Assembly (NCBI GenBank): GCA_946631895.1
Contig: CAMPAN010000009.1
Span: 1 to 37,254 of the forward strand
Direction of reading: 5' to 3'
DNA from: an uncultured Clostridia bacterium
GTDB lineage: Bacteria > Bacillota > Clostridia > Christensenellales > CAG-138
DNA: 37,254 nucleotides
The notes beneath the pieces were generated by a model. That model had not been told where the DNA came from and made no database searches. It saw only the letters and a list, made by a program, of their open reading frames with translations. This document shows positions 1 to 7,813 of this stretch, piece after piece. How positions within the stretch are numbered: position 1 is the stretch's first letter; each line of letters starts with the position of its first letter. The translations under genes and the position numbers were made by a program.

Positions 1-343
1 GAAGCGCGCGATCTTCCTCTGTAACGAAGTGGATACGCGCCGACCGCTTTGCGTCCACGCGTCGCCGGAGATTCTTCCGCTGTCTAAACAATCAGAAGAA
101 TCTCCGTATCGGATCGCCGCCGCGTCACCTTTGCGCGAAGCGCTTACCATCAGATTTCTCCGTAATAGATCGCCGCTATTTTCATTCAATTTAATTCTTG
201 CTGTCCCATAAATGAACTTGTATAAAAGAACGAATAATAGTATAAACGATTGTTTTGAAAAATCCTCTTTCGCATATTTAGAGTAAAGCATCTTGCAGCC
301 CTGAACGGGGACGAGTGCAAAATTCCAATCAAAGAGGCATGCG
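1..343. other. Left-edge region without a convincing gene
   Basis: No frame here has a good ribosome binding site. A minus-strand frame is open from an ATG at 291 to the window edge (97 codons, starting MLYSKYAKEDF) but lacks a Shine-Dalgarno sequence. Its distal part runs through a palindrome, so I do not call it a gene. Bases 180-300 are clearly AT-richer than the rest of the window. The region also contains the inverted repeat at 66-106 and a direct repeat described separately. Confidence 0.5.
66..106. repeat. 12-bp perfect inverted repeat
   Basis: CGGAGATTCTTC (66-77) is the exact reverse complement of GAAGAATCTCCG (95-106), with a 17-nt loop. No U-run follows on either strand, so it is not a typical terminator. 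The right arm begins a repeated motif TCTCCGTA-N3-GATCGCCGC, present at 101-120 and again at 157-176. Confidence 0.6.
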
Positions 344-379
344 ACAAAGCCCGAAACGTTTTTACGCTTCGGGCTTTGT
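344..379 (-). terminator. 16-bp stem-loop terminator downstream of purB
   Basis: Arms 344-359 and 364-379 pair over 16 bp around a 4-nt loop. On the minus-strand RNA the single non-Watson-Crick position is a G-U pair (ACAAAGCCCGAAGCGT...), so the hairpin fits the end of the purA-purC-purB transcript better than plus-strand transcription. There is only a short U-run. The same AAGCCCGAA/TTCGGGCTT core recurs at 27470. Confidence 0.65.
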
Positions 380-467
380 GCGTCTAATATGCTTTTTACC
401 GGCGGAGCGTTACCCCGGCGCGTGTTCATCACGGTTCGCCTTGCAAACGCGTGTGCGGCGCGGCTGT

Positions 468-1883
468 TCAGACCGATATGTCTTCGTCGCGTTCCGGCAG
501 CACCTCGTACTGCGTGCGGTACGTCTCCAAAAGCTCTTCGACCTGTTCCGCGCAGCGACCGGTATAGTTCCGGGGCACGAGCAGAGCGGTAAGCTCCTGT
601 TCCGTCATGCCGAACGTCCCGGCGGCGGCGAGCCGTGAAATCAGGTCGCAGGGTTTTCCTGCGCGCATCTCCTTTACGCTTTCCATGGAACATCGGCGGA
701 TAACCTCGTGGAGGACCTGTCGATCCCCGCCCCGTTTGACGGCTTCCATCAGCAGATTCTCCGTTGCGAGGAAGGGCAGATATTCCATTAAAGTCTTTTC
801 CACCATGACTTCGTTGACCTGCAGCCGCGCGGTTACGTTCCGGCTGAGACGCAGAATTGCGTCGGCGCAGAGGAACCCCTCCGGCATGGAGATGCGGCGA
901 TTTGCCGAGTCGTCCAGCGTCCGTTCCAGCCATTGCGTCGATGCGACGGCAGCCGCGTTCGCCGCATCCGCCATAAGATACCTGCCGAGAGAACAGATGC
1001 GTTCCGAACGCATGGGATTACGCTTGTAGGGCATGGCGGACGAACCGATCTGGTCCGTTTCGAAGGGCTCTTCCAGCTGCCGGTCGTGCTGCAGCAGACG
1101 GATATCCGTTGCCATGCGGCAGCAGGTCTGCGCGATGGCGGACAGGACGTTCAGGATACGGCTGTCCAGCTTCCGCGGATAGGTCTGACCGCAGACGTCG
1201 AAACACCGATCAAAGCCGAAAGCCGCCGCCAGACGCCGGTTCAGCTCCTCAACCTTTGCTCCGTCGCCGTCAAACAGATCCAATAGACTCGCCTCCGTTC
1301 CGGTAGCGCCGCGGCAGCCCAAAAAGCGAATGCAGGAAAGCACGAAATCCACCTCCAGGACGTCGGACAGAACGTCCTGAAGCCAGAGAGACGCCCGCTT
1401 TCCGACCGTCACGGGCTGGGCCGGCTGATAATGGGTATAGCCCAGAGTCGGCAGATCGCGATACCGCTCGGCAAAGGCGGCCAGATTGGCGGCAAGCCCC
1501 AAAAGCTCCCGCTTGATATGCCGCAAAGCGTCCCGATACAGGATCAGATCGGCGTTGTCCGTTACATAGCAGCTGGTAGCGCCCAGGTGAATGATGCCTG
1601 CAGCTTCCGGCGCAGCGACGCCATAGGTATAGACGTGCGCCATTACGTCGTGGCGCACTTCCTTTTCCCGCCGTGCCGCCAGCTCGAAGTCGATGTCCTC
1701 CACATGGGCTTCCAGTGCCGCCACCTGCTCCGCTGTGACGGGCAGCCCCAGTTCATGCTCGACGCGTGCCAGCTCGGTCCAAAGCCTGCGCCAGGTTTCG
1801 ATGCGGGTCCTCTGGGAGAACAGGCGCTTGATCTCCTCCGAAGCATATCGGGAGCACAGGGGGGATTCATATGTATCGTACAA
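468..1883 (-). CDS. purB: Adenylosuccinate lyase
   Basis: This enzyme splits SAICAR to AICAR plus fumarate, and adenylosuccinate to AMP plus fumarate, in the cytoplasm. The protein is fumarase/aspartase superfamily, recognised by the signature GSSAMPYKRNPMRSER, the HLGATSCYVTDN stretch and TLGYTHYQPAQPVTVGKR. Length (about 471 aa) is normal. The start is uncertain. ATGs at 1898 and 1889 are in frame, but the only good ribosome binding site (GGAGG, 1896-1892) overlaps the first and is 2 nt from the second. It sits 8 nt from a TTG at 1883, giving a start like the family's short YxSPLxxRY leader. It is the last gene of the purA-purC-purB operon, 112 nt after purC, and is followed by the hairpin at 344-379. 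Confidence 0.95.
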   Translation of the reverse strand: MYDTYESPLCSRYASEEIKRLFSQRTRIETWRRLWTELARVEHELGLPVTAEQVAALEAHVEDIDFELAARREKEVRHDVMAHVYTYGVAAPEAAGIIHLGATSCYVTDNADLILYRDALRHIKRELLGLAANLAAFAERYRDLPTLGYTHYQPAQPVTVGKRASLWLQDVLSDVLEVDFVLSCIRFLGCRGATGTEASLLDLFDGDGAKVEELNRRLAAAFGFDRCFDVCGQTYPRKLDSRILNVLSAIAQTCCRMATDIRLLQHDRQLEEPFETDQIGSSAMPYKRNPMRSERICSLGRYLMADAANAAAVASTQWLERTLDDSANRRISMPEGFLCADAILRLSRNVTARLQVNEVMVEKTLMEYLPFLATENLLMEAVKRGGDRQVLHEVIRRCSMESVKEMRAGKPCDLISRLAAAGTFGMTEQELTALLVPRNYTGRCAEQVEELLETYRTQYEVLPERDEDISV

Positions 1884-1995
1884 AGTCATTACCTCCATAT
1901 CGTTCGTCAGTCGGATCGGCGATCCGCGGCAAATTGTTTGTTCTTCGGCGGATCATACGCCGCGCGCCTCATGGACGCGTCTTTTCGACCGTCCC

Positions 1996-2712
1996 TCAGG
2001 CGTCGTGCTCGCACAGGCGGCGCATGACTTCGGTATAGGCGTCCTCGACATCGCCCAGGTCTCTGCGGAAGCGGTCTTTGTCCAGCTTCTTTCCGGTCTT
2101 GCTGTCCCAAAGGCGGCAGGTATCCGGGCTGATCTCGTCTGCCAGAATGATCGTGCCGTCCGAAAGCCGACCGAATTCCAGCTTGAAGTCCACCAGCGTC
2201 ACGCCGCAGTCCGCCCAGACGGCGCGCAGGACTTCGTTGACGCGCAATGCGTACCGTTTGATCGTCTCGATCTCGTCCTCCCGGGCAAGATGCATCGCCA
2301 TTGCATGCGAAGTGTTGATCAGAGGATCTCCGAGGGCGTCGTTTTTATAGGAAAACTCTACGGTCGGAGCATCGAAAACCACGCCTTCCGGCACGCCGTA
2401 CCGCTTGGAAAAGGAACCGGCGGCGATGTTGCGGACAATCACCTCCAGCGGAACGATCTCGACACGCCGGACAAGCGTTTCCCGCTCCGAAAGCTCTTTC
2501 ACGAGATGGGTCGGGACGCCTTCGCGTTCCAGCCGCTGCATCAATCGGTTGCTCATTTGATTGTTGATGACGCCTTTTCCGCAGATCGTCCCCTTTTTCA
2601 GACCGTTGAACGCCGTTGCATCGTCCTTGTATGCCACGATCAGCAGATCGGGATCGTCCGTTGCATAGACCTTCTTTGCCTTTCCTTCATATAACTGTTC
2701 TTTCTTCTGCAT
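1996..2712 (-). CDS. purC: SAICAR synthetase (canonical copy)
   Basis: This 238-aa enzyme makes SAICAR by ATP-dependent ligation of CAIR to aspartate. It matches the classical PurC throughout: [16 protein letters not shown] at the N-terminus, [10 protein letters not shown] in the nucleotide and CAIR region, VDFKLEFG, and the [12 protein letters not shown] loop near residue 200. The start is supported by AAGGAGG a few bases upstream of ATG. It lies 21 nt after purA and before purB, so it is operonic. A second, divergent purC is present at 34622-35308, which makes this one of two paralogues in the window. Confidence 0.96.
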   Translation of the reverse strand: MQKKEQLYEGKAKKVYATDDPDLLIVAYKDDATAFNGLKKGTICGKGVINNQMSNRLMQRLEREGVPTHLVKELSERETLVRRVEIVPLEVIVRNIAAGSFSKRYGVPEGVVFDAPTVEFSYKNDALGDPLINTSHAMAMHLAREDEIETIKRYALRVNEVLRAVWADCGVTLVDFKLEFGRLSDGTIILADEISPDTCRLWDSKTGKKLDKDRFRRDLGDVEDAYTEVMRRLCEHDA

Positions 2713-2733
2713 GATAAACCTCCTTGCGGCTTT

Positions 2734-4008
2734 TTAACGACGGATACAGGCGTCCCGCTCCGCACCCACCGAGATATACGCGATCCGACAGCCCACGGCG
2801 TCCTCGATCCGTTCCACATACGCCCGGGCGGGCGCCGGAAGCTCGTCCCATGTGCGCGCCTTGGAGATGTCGCAACACCACCCGTCCATATACTCCAAAA
2901 CGGGCTTTGCGTCCGGAAGCGCAGCGGGGAACGGGAACCGATCGGTCTCTTCTCCGTTCAGTTCATACCGTGCGCAGATCGGAATTTGATCCAGATAGCT
3001 CAGCACGTCCAGCTTCGTCAGCGCCAGCGACGTCGCGCCCTGCATCCGCACGCCGTAGCGGGTGGCGACCAGGTCGATGGGTCCCACGCGGCGGGGACGT
3101 CCGGTCTTTGCGCCGTACTCCGCGCCGGCTTCTCTGAGCGCATCCGCTTCCGCGCCGAACAGCTCGCAGGTGAACGGTCCTTCCCCCACGCAGGTGGAAT
3201 ATGCCTTTACGACGCCGATCACCTCGTCGACCTTGAGCCACGGGGCGCCGGAACCCACGGGAGCGTAAGCGGCGACCGCGTTGGAAGAAGTGGTATAGGG
3301 ATAGATCCCGCTATCCAGATCCCGCAGCGCGCCCAACTGCGCTTCAAACAGGATGCGCTTTCCCTCCGCCTGCGCTTTTTCCAGCTCTGCACCCGTGTCG
3401 CAGAGAAAAGGCTTCATGCGATTTCCGAAGGTTTCGAGCCAATTGAGCAGAGTTTCAAGGGAATACGGTTCCGCGCCGTAGACGCCGGTCAGCGTCAGAT
3501 TCTTCCATTCCAGAAGATCCTTCGCATGTTCAAAAAGATGCTCCGGATAGTTCAGCTCCCCCGTCAGCAGCGTTTTTTTCTGATATTTGTCGGAATAGAA
3601 CGGCGCGATTCCCTGTTTGGTCGAGCCATACTTTTTATCCTTGAGCCGCGCTTCTTCCAGCGCGTCCAGGTCCCGATGCCACGGCAGAAGGAGGGAAGCC
3701 CGCTCGCTGATCTTCAGGTTTTCCGGCGTGATGGAGATGCCTGCCGCACGGAGCGTTTCGATCTCCGTCCACAGACTTTCGAGGTCGAGGGCGACGCCGC
3801 TGCCGAGAACGTTGACGACGCCCGGACGAAAGATGCCCGAAGGCAGCAGATGCAGGGCGAATTTTCCGAATTGGTTGACGACGGTATGACCCGCGTTTCC
3901 TCCGCCCTGATAGCGGACCACATAATCGAATCGTTCGGTCAGAAGATCGACCATACGACCTTTGCCTTCATCACCCCAGTTGATCCCTACGATTGCACAA
4001 TTTGACAT
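2734..4008 (-). CDS. purA: Adenylosuccinate synthetase (divergent subfamily)
   Basis: This enzyme joins IMP and aspartate using GTP to form adenylosuccinate. Recognised by GDEGKG near residue 12, GGGNAGHTV (catalytic His), TSSN, KAYSTCVGEGPF, TGRPRRVG and LTKLDVL. The ORF track begins at 4182, but the family N-terminus (MSNCAIVGINWGDEGKG) starts at the ATG at 4008, behind an AAAGGAG site; length is then 424 aa, normal for PurA. Several motifs differ from the E. coli type: INWGDEGKGR for TQWGDEGKGK, FEAQLGAL for FEGAQGTL, and GSTKQGIAPFYSDK for GTTGRGIGPAYEDK. I take this as a divergent branch of the family, not a loss of function. First gene of the operon, with a promoter at 4201-4229. Confidence 0.94.
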   Translation of the reverse strand: MSNCAIVGINWGDEGKGRMVDLLTERFDYVVRYQGGGNAGHTVVNQFGKFALHLLPSGIFRPGVVNVLGSGVALDLESLWTEIETLRAAGISITPENLKISERASLLLPWHRDLDALEEARLKDKKYGSTKQGIAPFYSDKYQKKTLLTGELNYPEHLFEHAKDLLEWKNLTLTGVYGAEPYSLETLLNWLETFGNRMKPFLCDTGAELEKAQAEGKRILFEAQLGALRDLDSGIYPYTTSSNAVAAYAPVGSGAPWLKVDEVIGVVKAYSTCVGEGPFTCELFGAEADALREAGAEYGAKTGRPRRVGPIDLVATRYGVRMQGATSLALTKLDVLSYLDQIPICARYELNGEETDRFPFPAALPDAKPVLEYMDGWCCDISKARTWDELPAPARAYVERIEDAVGCRIAYISVGAERDACIRR

Positions 4009-4200
4009 AAATACATGCTCCTTTCCCGGATTGGCGAAAGTCGAAAACAGAAGGATGCGCATCGCTTTGCGCGCATCGGCGGATTTGTTGTGCAAAGGGC
4101 GCCGCTCTTTTTTTGAATCCTTCATCAGCGCCTGAAGCGCTTTCTGAGACAAGCGGAGTCTCCGAAACCGACCATCCTGCATTCGATCAAAAACATATAT
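4009..4200 (-). other. Leader of the purA-purC-purB transcript
   Basis: About 185 nt lie between the predicted start of transcription and the purA ATG. Two possible stem-loops are visible: GATGCGC/GCGCATC (4054-4077) and a short AGCGC/GCGCT pair near 4128-4142. Neither is followed by a U-run. I do not see conserved purine-riboswitch, T-box or PRPP-riboswitch core sequences. Whether the leader is regulatory cannot be judged by eye. Confidence 0.4.
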
Positions 4201-4229
4201 ATATTATATCAATGATGCGACTTTTGCAA
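4201..4229 (-). promoter_or_regulatory. Promoter of the purA operon
   Basis: Reading the minus strand, TTGCAA (4229-4224) is followed after 17 bp by TAATAT (4206-4201), inside a TATAATATATAT tract. This is a good sigma-A-type match in an AT-rich patch directly upstream of purA. Confidence 0.65.
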
Positions 4230-4259
4230 CCGGCGTTTTTGATAAACCGAGAGCAAGGT

Positions 4260-4281
4260 AAAAAAACAGGAACAGTTGTTC
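4260..4281 (-). terminator. Weak hairpin and U-run after the MATE gene
   Basis: On the minus strand GAAC-AACT-GTTC (4281-4270) is followed by CTGTTTTTTT. The stem is short, so it would be a weak terminator, but it sits between the MATE stop codon and the purA promoter, where one is expected. Confidence 0.3.
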
Positions 4282-4414
4282 AAGCGGAAATGCTTTCCGG
4301 CCGGTTTTCGGCGTTCAAACGCTCGGCGATGCCTTCGGGAGGCGCCGTTTCGGAAACCGCGGCTTCGTTTTTCGCTTACAAACCGCCGTATTGCAGGGCT
4401 TTTTCCGGAATCCG

Positions 4415-5842
4415 TCAGTCCGGCTGCTGCTCGCCGCCGTCGGTGTCGCTGCGCACGATGTTGACGACCCAGCGATCGCTCTTAACCAGGATAAAGCCGA
4501 TCACGCACTTGATGAGCTCCAGCGAGCAGCACACGATATAGAGCGGCAGGATCGGAAGCGCCGTAAACCGGCTTAAAACGAACGCAACGGGGATGCAGAG
4601 CGCCCAGACGAAGCAGCTGTCGAACAGCATCGTGATCCGCGTCTGCCCGCCGGAGCGCAGCGTGAAATAGCAGGCGTGGGTGAACGCGTTGAACGGCATC
4701 ATGCACGCGGAGACCCAGAGGAAACGCGTCGCAAGCGTCTTTACCTCGTCGCCCGTGTTGTAAAGCCGCGGGATGAACGGCGCGGCGACGGCGAGCGCGG
4801 CGCCGAAGAACAGACAGGTGCACACCGACAGCGCAATGATCTTTTTGTCCGTGTCCTTCGCCTCCTCCAGCTTGTTCGCGCCGAGCAGGTTGCCGACGAT
4901 GATGCCGATCGAGGAGCCGATGGACATGAAGACGATGTTAAAGAGGTTCGATACCGTGCTCGAAATGTTCAGCGCTGCGACGGCGGAGATGCCGCGCATC
5001 GAATAGCACTGCATCATGGTCGTCATGCCGAGCGACCAGAACGCTTCGTTCAAAAGCAGCGGCGTGCCCTTCAGAACGATCTGCTTTGCAAGGGTGCCGG
5101 GCACATACAGCGAGCGATAGACGCCTTTGAAGAACGGGAAGCGCTCCGTATGAGTATGCGCGTAGGTCACGATGATCGCAAGCTCCGCAAAGCGCGAGAT
5201 GACCGTTGCGATCGCCGCGCCGAGTACGCCGAGCGCCGGAAAGCCGAGCTTGCCGAAGATCAGCAGCCAGTTGAACAGCAGATTGATGAGCACGGCGGAT
5301 CCGCTGGCGACCATCGGCACGAAGGTCTCACCCGTTTCGCGGAGCGAAAAGGCGTAGCACATCGAAAGCGCGGCGGGAACGAGCCCGATCAGCATGATCA
5401 GTACGTATTTGCTGCCGTATGCGAGCGTTGCGGCAAGGTCGCCCTCCGCGCCGCTTTCGTGCAGAAACAGCGTGAGCAGCGGCTTATGGAAAAAGCCGAG
5501 GACGACCAGCGCGATGATCGAGATACCGGCGCAGATCCATAGCTTAAACCGGAGCACGTGCCGCACGCCGTCCGTATCCTTTTTCCCGGCGAACTGCGCG
5601 CCGAAGATGCTCGCCCCGGAGAGCCCGCCGAAGACCGTCAGATTGAATACGAAGATCAGCTGGTTTGCGATCGCGACGCCGCTCATCTGCTCGGTTCCGA
5701 TCCTGCCGACCATCAGATTGTCCAGTACGTTGACGAACTGGCTGACGCCGTTCTGGATCACGACGGGAATGACGATCGCAAGGACCGCCTGATAAAACGC
5801 TTTATTCCCGATGTATTTTGAAAGAAAAGACCGCTGTTCCAT
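4415..5842 (-). CDS. MATE-family efflux transporter
   Basis: A 475-aa polytopic membrane protein of the multidrug and toxin extrusion (MatE) family, which exports organic cations or metabolites using a Na+ or H+ gradient. The features are about twelve hydrophobic segments in two halves, an N-terminal IVIPVVIQNGVSQFVNVLDNLMVGRIG segment typical of MATE helix 1-2, and the second-half GMTTMMQCYSMRG/ISSTVSNLFNIVFMSIGSSIGIIVGNLLGA stretch. Substrate unknown. The ATG at 5842 is preferred over the track start at 5887, because 5887 coincides with the predicted transcription start next to the extended -10 at 5888-5896. It is transcribed toward purA but probably as its own unit. Confidence 0.9.
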   Translation of the reverse strand: MEQRSFLSKYIGNKAFYQAVLAIVIPVVIQNGVSQFVNVLDNLMVGRIGTEQMSGVAIANQLIFVFNLTVFGGLSGASIFGAQFAGKKDTDGVRHVLRFKLWICAGISIIALVVLGFFHKPLLTLFLHESGAEGDLAATLAYGSKYVLIMLIGLVPAALSMCYAFSLRETGETFVPMVASGSAVLINLLFNWLLIFGKLGFPALGVLGAAIATVISRFAELAIIVTYAHTHTERFPFFKGVYRSLYVPGTLAKQIVLKGTPLLLNEAFWSLGMTTMMQCYSMRGISAVAALNISSTVSNLFNIVFMSIGSSIGIIVGNLLGANKLEEAKDTDKKIIALSVCTCLFFGAALAVAAPFIPRLYNTGDEVKTLATRFLWVSACMMPFNAFTHACYFTLRSGGQTRITMLFDSCFVWALCIPVAFVLSRFTALPILPLYIVCCSLELIKCVIGFILVKSDRWVVNIVRSDTDGGEQQPD

Positions 5843-5887
5843 TGTCCGCCGTTCTCCGCAGGGCGTTCTTCCGCCCGTCCGTCTCAC

Positions 5888-5896
5888 AGTATACCA
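5888..5896 (-). promoter_or_regulatory. Extended -10 promoter of the MATE gene
   Basis: The minus strand reads TGG-TATACT (5896-5888), an extended -10 element with a poor -35. It lies about 45 nt before the preferred MATE start codon. Confidence 0.45.
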
Positions 5897-5905
5897 TGAA
5901 CGTCT

Positions 5906-5943
5906 GCAAAAGAAAAGCCGGAAAGCACGCGATCCGACCGGCT
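5906..5943 (-). terminator. Terminator upstream of the MATE gene
   Basis: The minus strand reads AGCCGG - 16 nt - CCGGCT (5943-5916), then TTTCTTTT. The loop is large but the U-rich tail is good. It would end transcription from the short gene at 6013-6192. Confidence 0.5.
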
Positions 5944-6012
5944 GTCCCTGCGAAACAAAAAACTTGATCTATATCATCCGGATGAAGGTCGTTTCTGCAG
6001 AAAATTCTGCTG

Positions 6013-6192
6013 TCATTGAAGCGTGCGCTTCGGACTTTGTGTTGTCTTTCTGCGGCTATTCGCGGCAGACGATCTCGCGGAGGACGAGTGTTTCCGCATT
6101 CTGCCATACCTGCCGACGGAGACATCGGGCGTGGAACGGGAAACCGGATTCGGAAGTTGGATGTTGCCGGCTACGGGATAGGTGACGTTCAT
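6013..6192 (-). pseudogene. Short gene with a likely 1-nt frameshift
   Basis: Not recognised. An ideal ribosome binding site (AAGGAGG, 7 nt spacer) precedes the ATG at 6192, giving MNVTYPVAGNIQLPNPVSR and onward. The annotated frame continues for 59 aa, but after about residue 28 it turns Ser/Arg-rich and its tail is encoded by a hairpin (6018-6031), which looks non-coding. In another frame the same DNA reads VWQNAETLVLREIVCRE and stops at 6056, before that hairpin. Restoring one base near the GGCAGG run (about 6108-6112) would join the two into a roughly 45-aa protein. I infer a small gene broken by a frameshift or a base-call error. There is no signal peptide or membrane segment. It is divergent to the kinase operon. 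Confidence 0.5.
6018..6031. terminator. Hairpin related to the other terminators here
   Basis: GAAGC-GTGC-GCTTC with flanking CGGACTTTGTG resembles a degenerate copy of the AAGCCCGAAGCG/CGCTTCGGGCTTTG terminators at 344 and 27470. It overlaps the nominal 3' end of the short ORF at 6013-6192, which suggests that the true coding part ends earlier, at about 6056. Confidence 0.35.
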
Positions 6193-6432
6193 TTTGATAC
6201 CTCCTTCAGTGGATTCTGTGTACTTCGCGCGGGGGCTGCTTTCGCCGGACGGAAAGATGCGTTCCGAGCAGGATCGGAAGGTACAATCCTGCATACTCTG
6301 TCAGGTCCCTCCGCCGCTGCCATAGGATGACAGAATGATCCCGATATGGCAGAAGCAGGGTTGAAACAGATCTTTCTGCTGTGAGAAAGCACGTTTTCGG
6401 TCAAGTATTTTCCATAGAAGCGACGTCTGAAA

Positions 6433-6471
6433 ATACCGGCATATATTGATTATGGGCCGGTTTTCCGGTAT
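6433..6471. promoter_or_regulatory. Inverted repeats around the kinase promoter
   Basis: ATACCGG (6433-6439) and CCGGTAT (6465-6471) are exact inverted copies that bracket the -35 and overlap the -10. A third half-site, GCCGGT at 6456-6461, also pairs with ACCGGC at 6435-6440. Such an arrangement could be an operator for autoregulation; this is inference. Confidence 0.35.
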
Positions 6472-6474
6472 AAT
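6446..6474 (+). promoter_or_regulatory. Promoter of the histidine kinase operon
   Basis: TTGATT (6446-6451), a 17-bp spacer, and a perfect TATAAT (6469-6474). The ORF track takes its first start codon from the TTG of this -35 box, which is another reason to start the kinase at 6539. Confidence 0.75.
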
Positions 6475-6538
6475 ACTCATTAAATCGACCGGATCGGAAC
6501 ACAGAAAACGGATCATAACAGAAGGGAGGCGCAGGCAT

Positions 6539-7813
6539 ATGACCGACAATTACAGCACGCTTGCTGCGATCTCTCCCCTGCTGCTGCTTTTGATCGGACT
6601 GTCGATCACGGTGATGATCGATCCGTATATCCGGCGGGAGCATCGGCGCGTCATGCTGATCATTGCCGCTCTGCTTGTGACGCTGGTTGCGCAGAATGTC
6701 CTGGATTTTTGGGTAGAGCAGGACAGCACGCAGCGCGTGGCAAGGACGATCCTCGGCATTTACGGGTATTCCGTTCGTCCGGCTGTCCTTGTGCTGTTTC
6801 TGTATCTGTTCGGCACAAAGCGCAGGATCTGGCCTTTCTGGGCACTGGTCGGCGTCAATGCGCTGATCTATTCTACGGCGCTGTTTTCCGGCGTCAGCTT
6901 TTTCATTGACGAAACCAACCACTTTCTTCGCGGACCGCTGGGCTACAGCTGTCATGTTGTCAGCGGTATCCTGCTGTTCTGCCTGCTTTGGATCACGATC
7001 CGCGCGTTTCGCAAGATCAAAAGAGCGGAAATGTGGATTCCGCTTTTGAACGCGCTGCTCATCATTGCCTGCGTTCTGATGGACTCCGTATTCGCAACAA
7101 ACCTCCGTTATCCGGTCACGTTTCTGACCGTCGGCATTGTGATCAGCACGGTGTTCTATTATATCTGGCTGCATCTGCAGTTCGTCCGCGCGCATGAGCG
7201 CGATCTGATGGCGGCGCAGCGCATCCAAATCATGATGACGCAGATCCAGCCGCACTTTCTGTTCAATGCGCTCAACACCATCCGCGCGCTGTACGCGAAA
7301 GACCCGCCCATGGGGGATCGCATTCTGGAGGATTTCAGCACATATCTCCGGCAGAATCTGGAAACGCTGAACCGGACCGAGCTGATCCCGATCAAAAAAG
7401 AGCTGGAACACACGCGGCTGTATGCGGAGATCGAAGCGCTGCGGTTTCCGAATATCCGTATGGAGTATCGGATTGAAGACGACGCGTTTTCGATCCCCGC
7501 GCTGACGATCCAACCGCTGGTGGAGAACGCGATCCGACACGGCGTCCGAAGCCGCAAGGACGGATCGGTCATTGTGTCCACCGCGCGCGAAGCGGGCGGA
7601 CACCGGATCACGATCGAGGACAACGGCACGGGCTTCGACCCGACCGAAGAGCGATCCGACGGGGAAACCCATATCGGAATTCAGAACGTAAAAGCACGCA
7701 TCGAGCAGACGTGCGGCGGAACGATGGTCTTAAGAAGCGAGATCGGAAAGGGCACCGGCGTCACGCTGTTCATCCCGGATGCTTCGGAGAAAGGAAAGGA
7801 GCGAAAGCTGTGA
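6539..7813 (+). CDS. LytS-type membrane sensor histidine kinase
   Basis: A 424-aa sensor kinase. Residues about 8-215 hold roughly seven hydrophobic helices (7TM-type sensor, no large extracellular domain). The kinase core follows: a His_kinase (LytS/YehU family) segment with the phospho-acceptor in QPHFLFN (His239), then a HATPase region with LVENAIRHGV (N box) and DNGTGFD plus GIGIQN-like HIGIQNVKARI (G boxes). It should autophosphorylate and pass phosphate to the response regulator encoded next, whose GTG start overlaps this stop codon. The ATG at 6539 follows GGGAGG with a 9-nt spacer. The signal sensed is unknown; a membrane or small hydrophobic ligand would fit the 7TM sensor. Confidence 0.9.
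   Translation: MTDNYSTLAAISPLLLLLIGLSITVMIDPYIRREHRRVMLIIAALLVTLVAQNVLDFWVEQDSTQRVARTILGIYGYSVRPAVLVLFLYLFGTKRRIWPFWALVGVNALIYSTALFSGVSFFIDETNHFLRGPLGYSCHVVSGILLFCLLWITIRAFRKIKRAEMWIPLLNALLIIACVLMDSVFATNLRYPVTFLTVGIVISTVFYYIWLHLQFVRAHERDLMAAQRIQIMMTQIQPHFLFNALNTIRALYAKDPPMGDRILEDFSTYLRQNLETLNRTELIPIKKELEHTRLYAEIEALRFPNIRMEYRIEDDAFSIPALTIQPLVENAIRHGVRSRKDGSVIVSTAREAGGHRITIEDNGTGFDPTEERSDGETHIGIQNVKARIEQTCGGTMVLRSEIGKGTGVTLFIPDASEKGKERKL

Noticed and set aside
1-291. Minus-strand partial gene from ATG 291
   Set aside because: No ribosome binding site, no recognisable motif, and it crosses the palindrome at 66-106; it cannot be decided without the sequence to the left.
4009-4200. Purine or PRPP riboswitch before purA
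   Set aside because: I looked for the conserved core sequences and found none; only short generic hairpins are present. A covariance-model scan would settle it.
6401-7672. 423-aa minus-strand ORF opposite the histidine kinase
   Set aside because: The plus-strand kinase has complete catalytic motifs and its own promoter; the antisense product has no recognisable feature.
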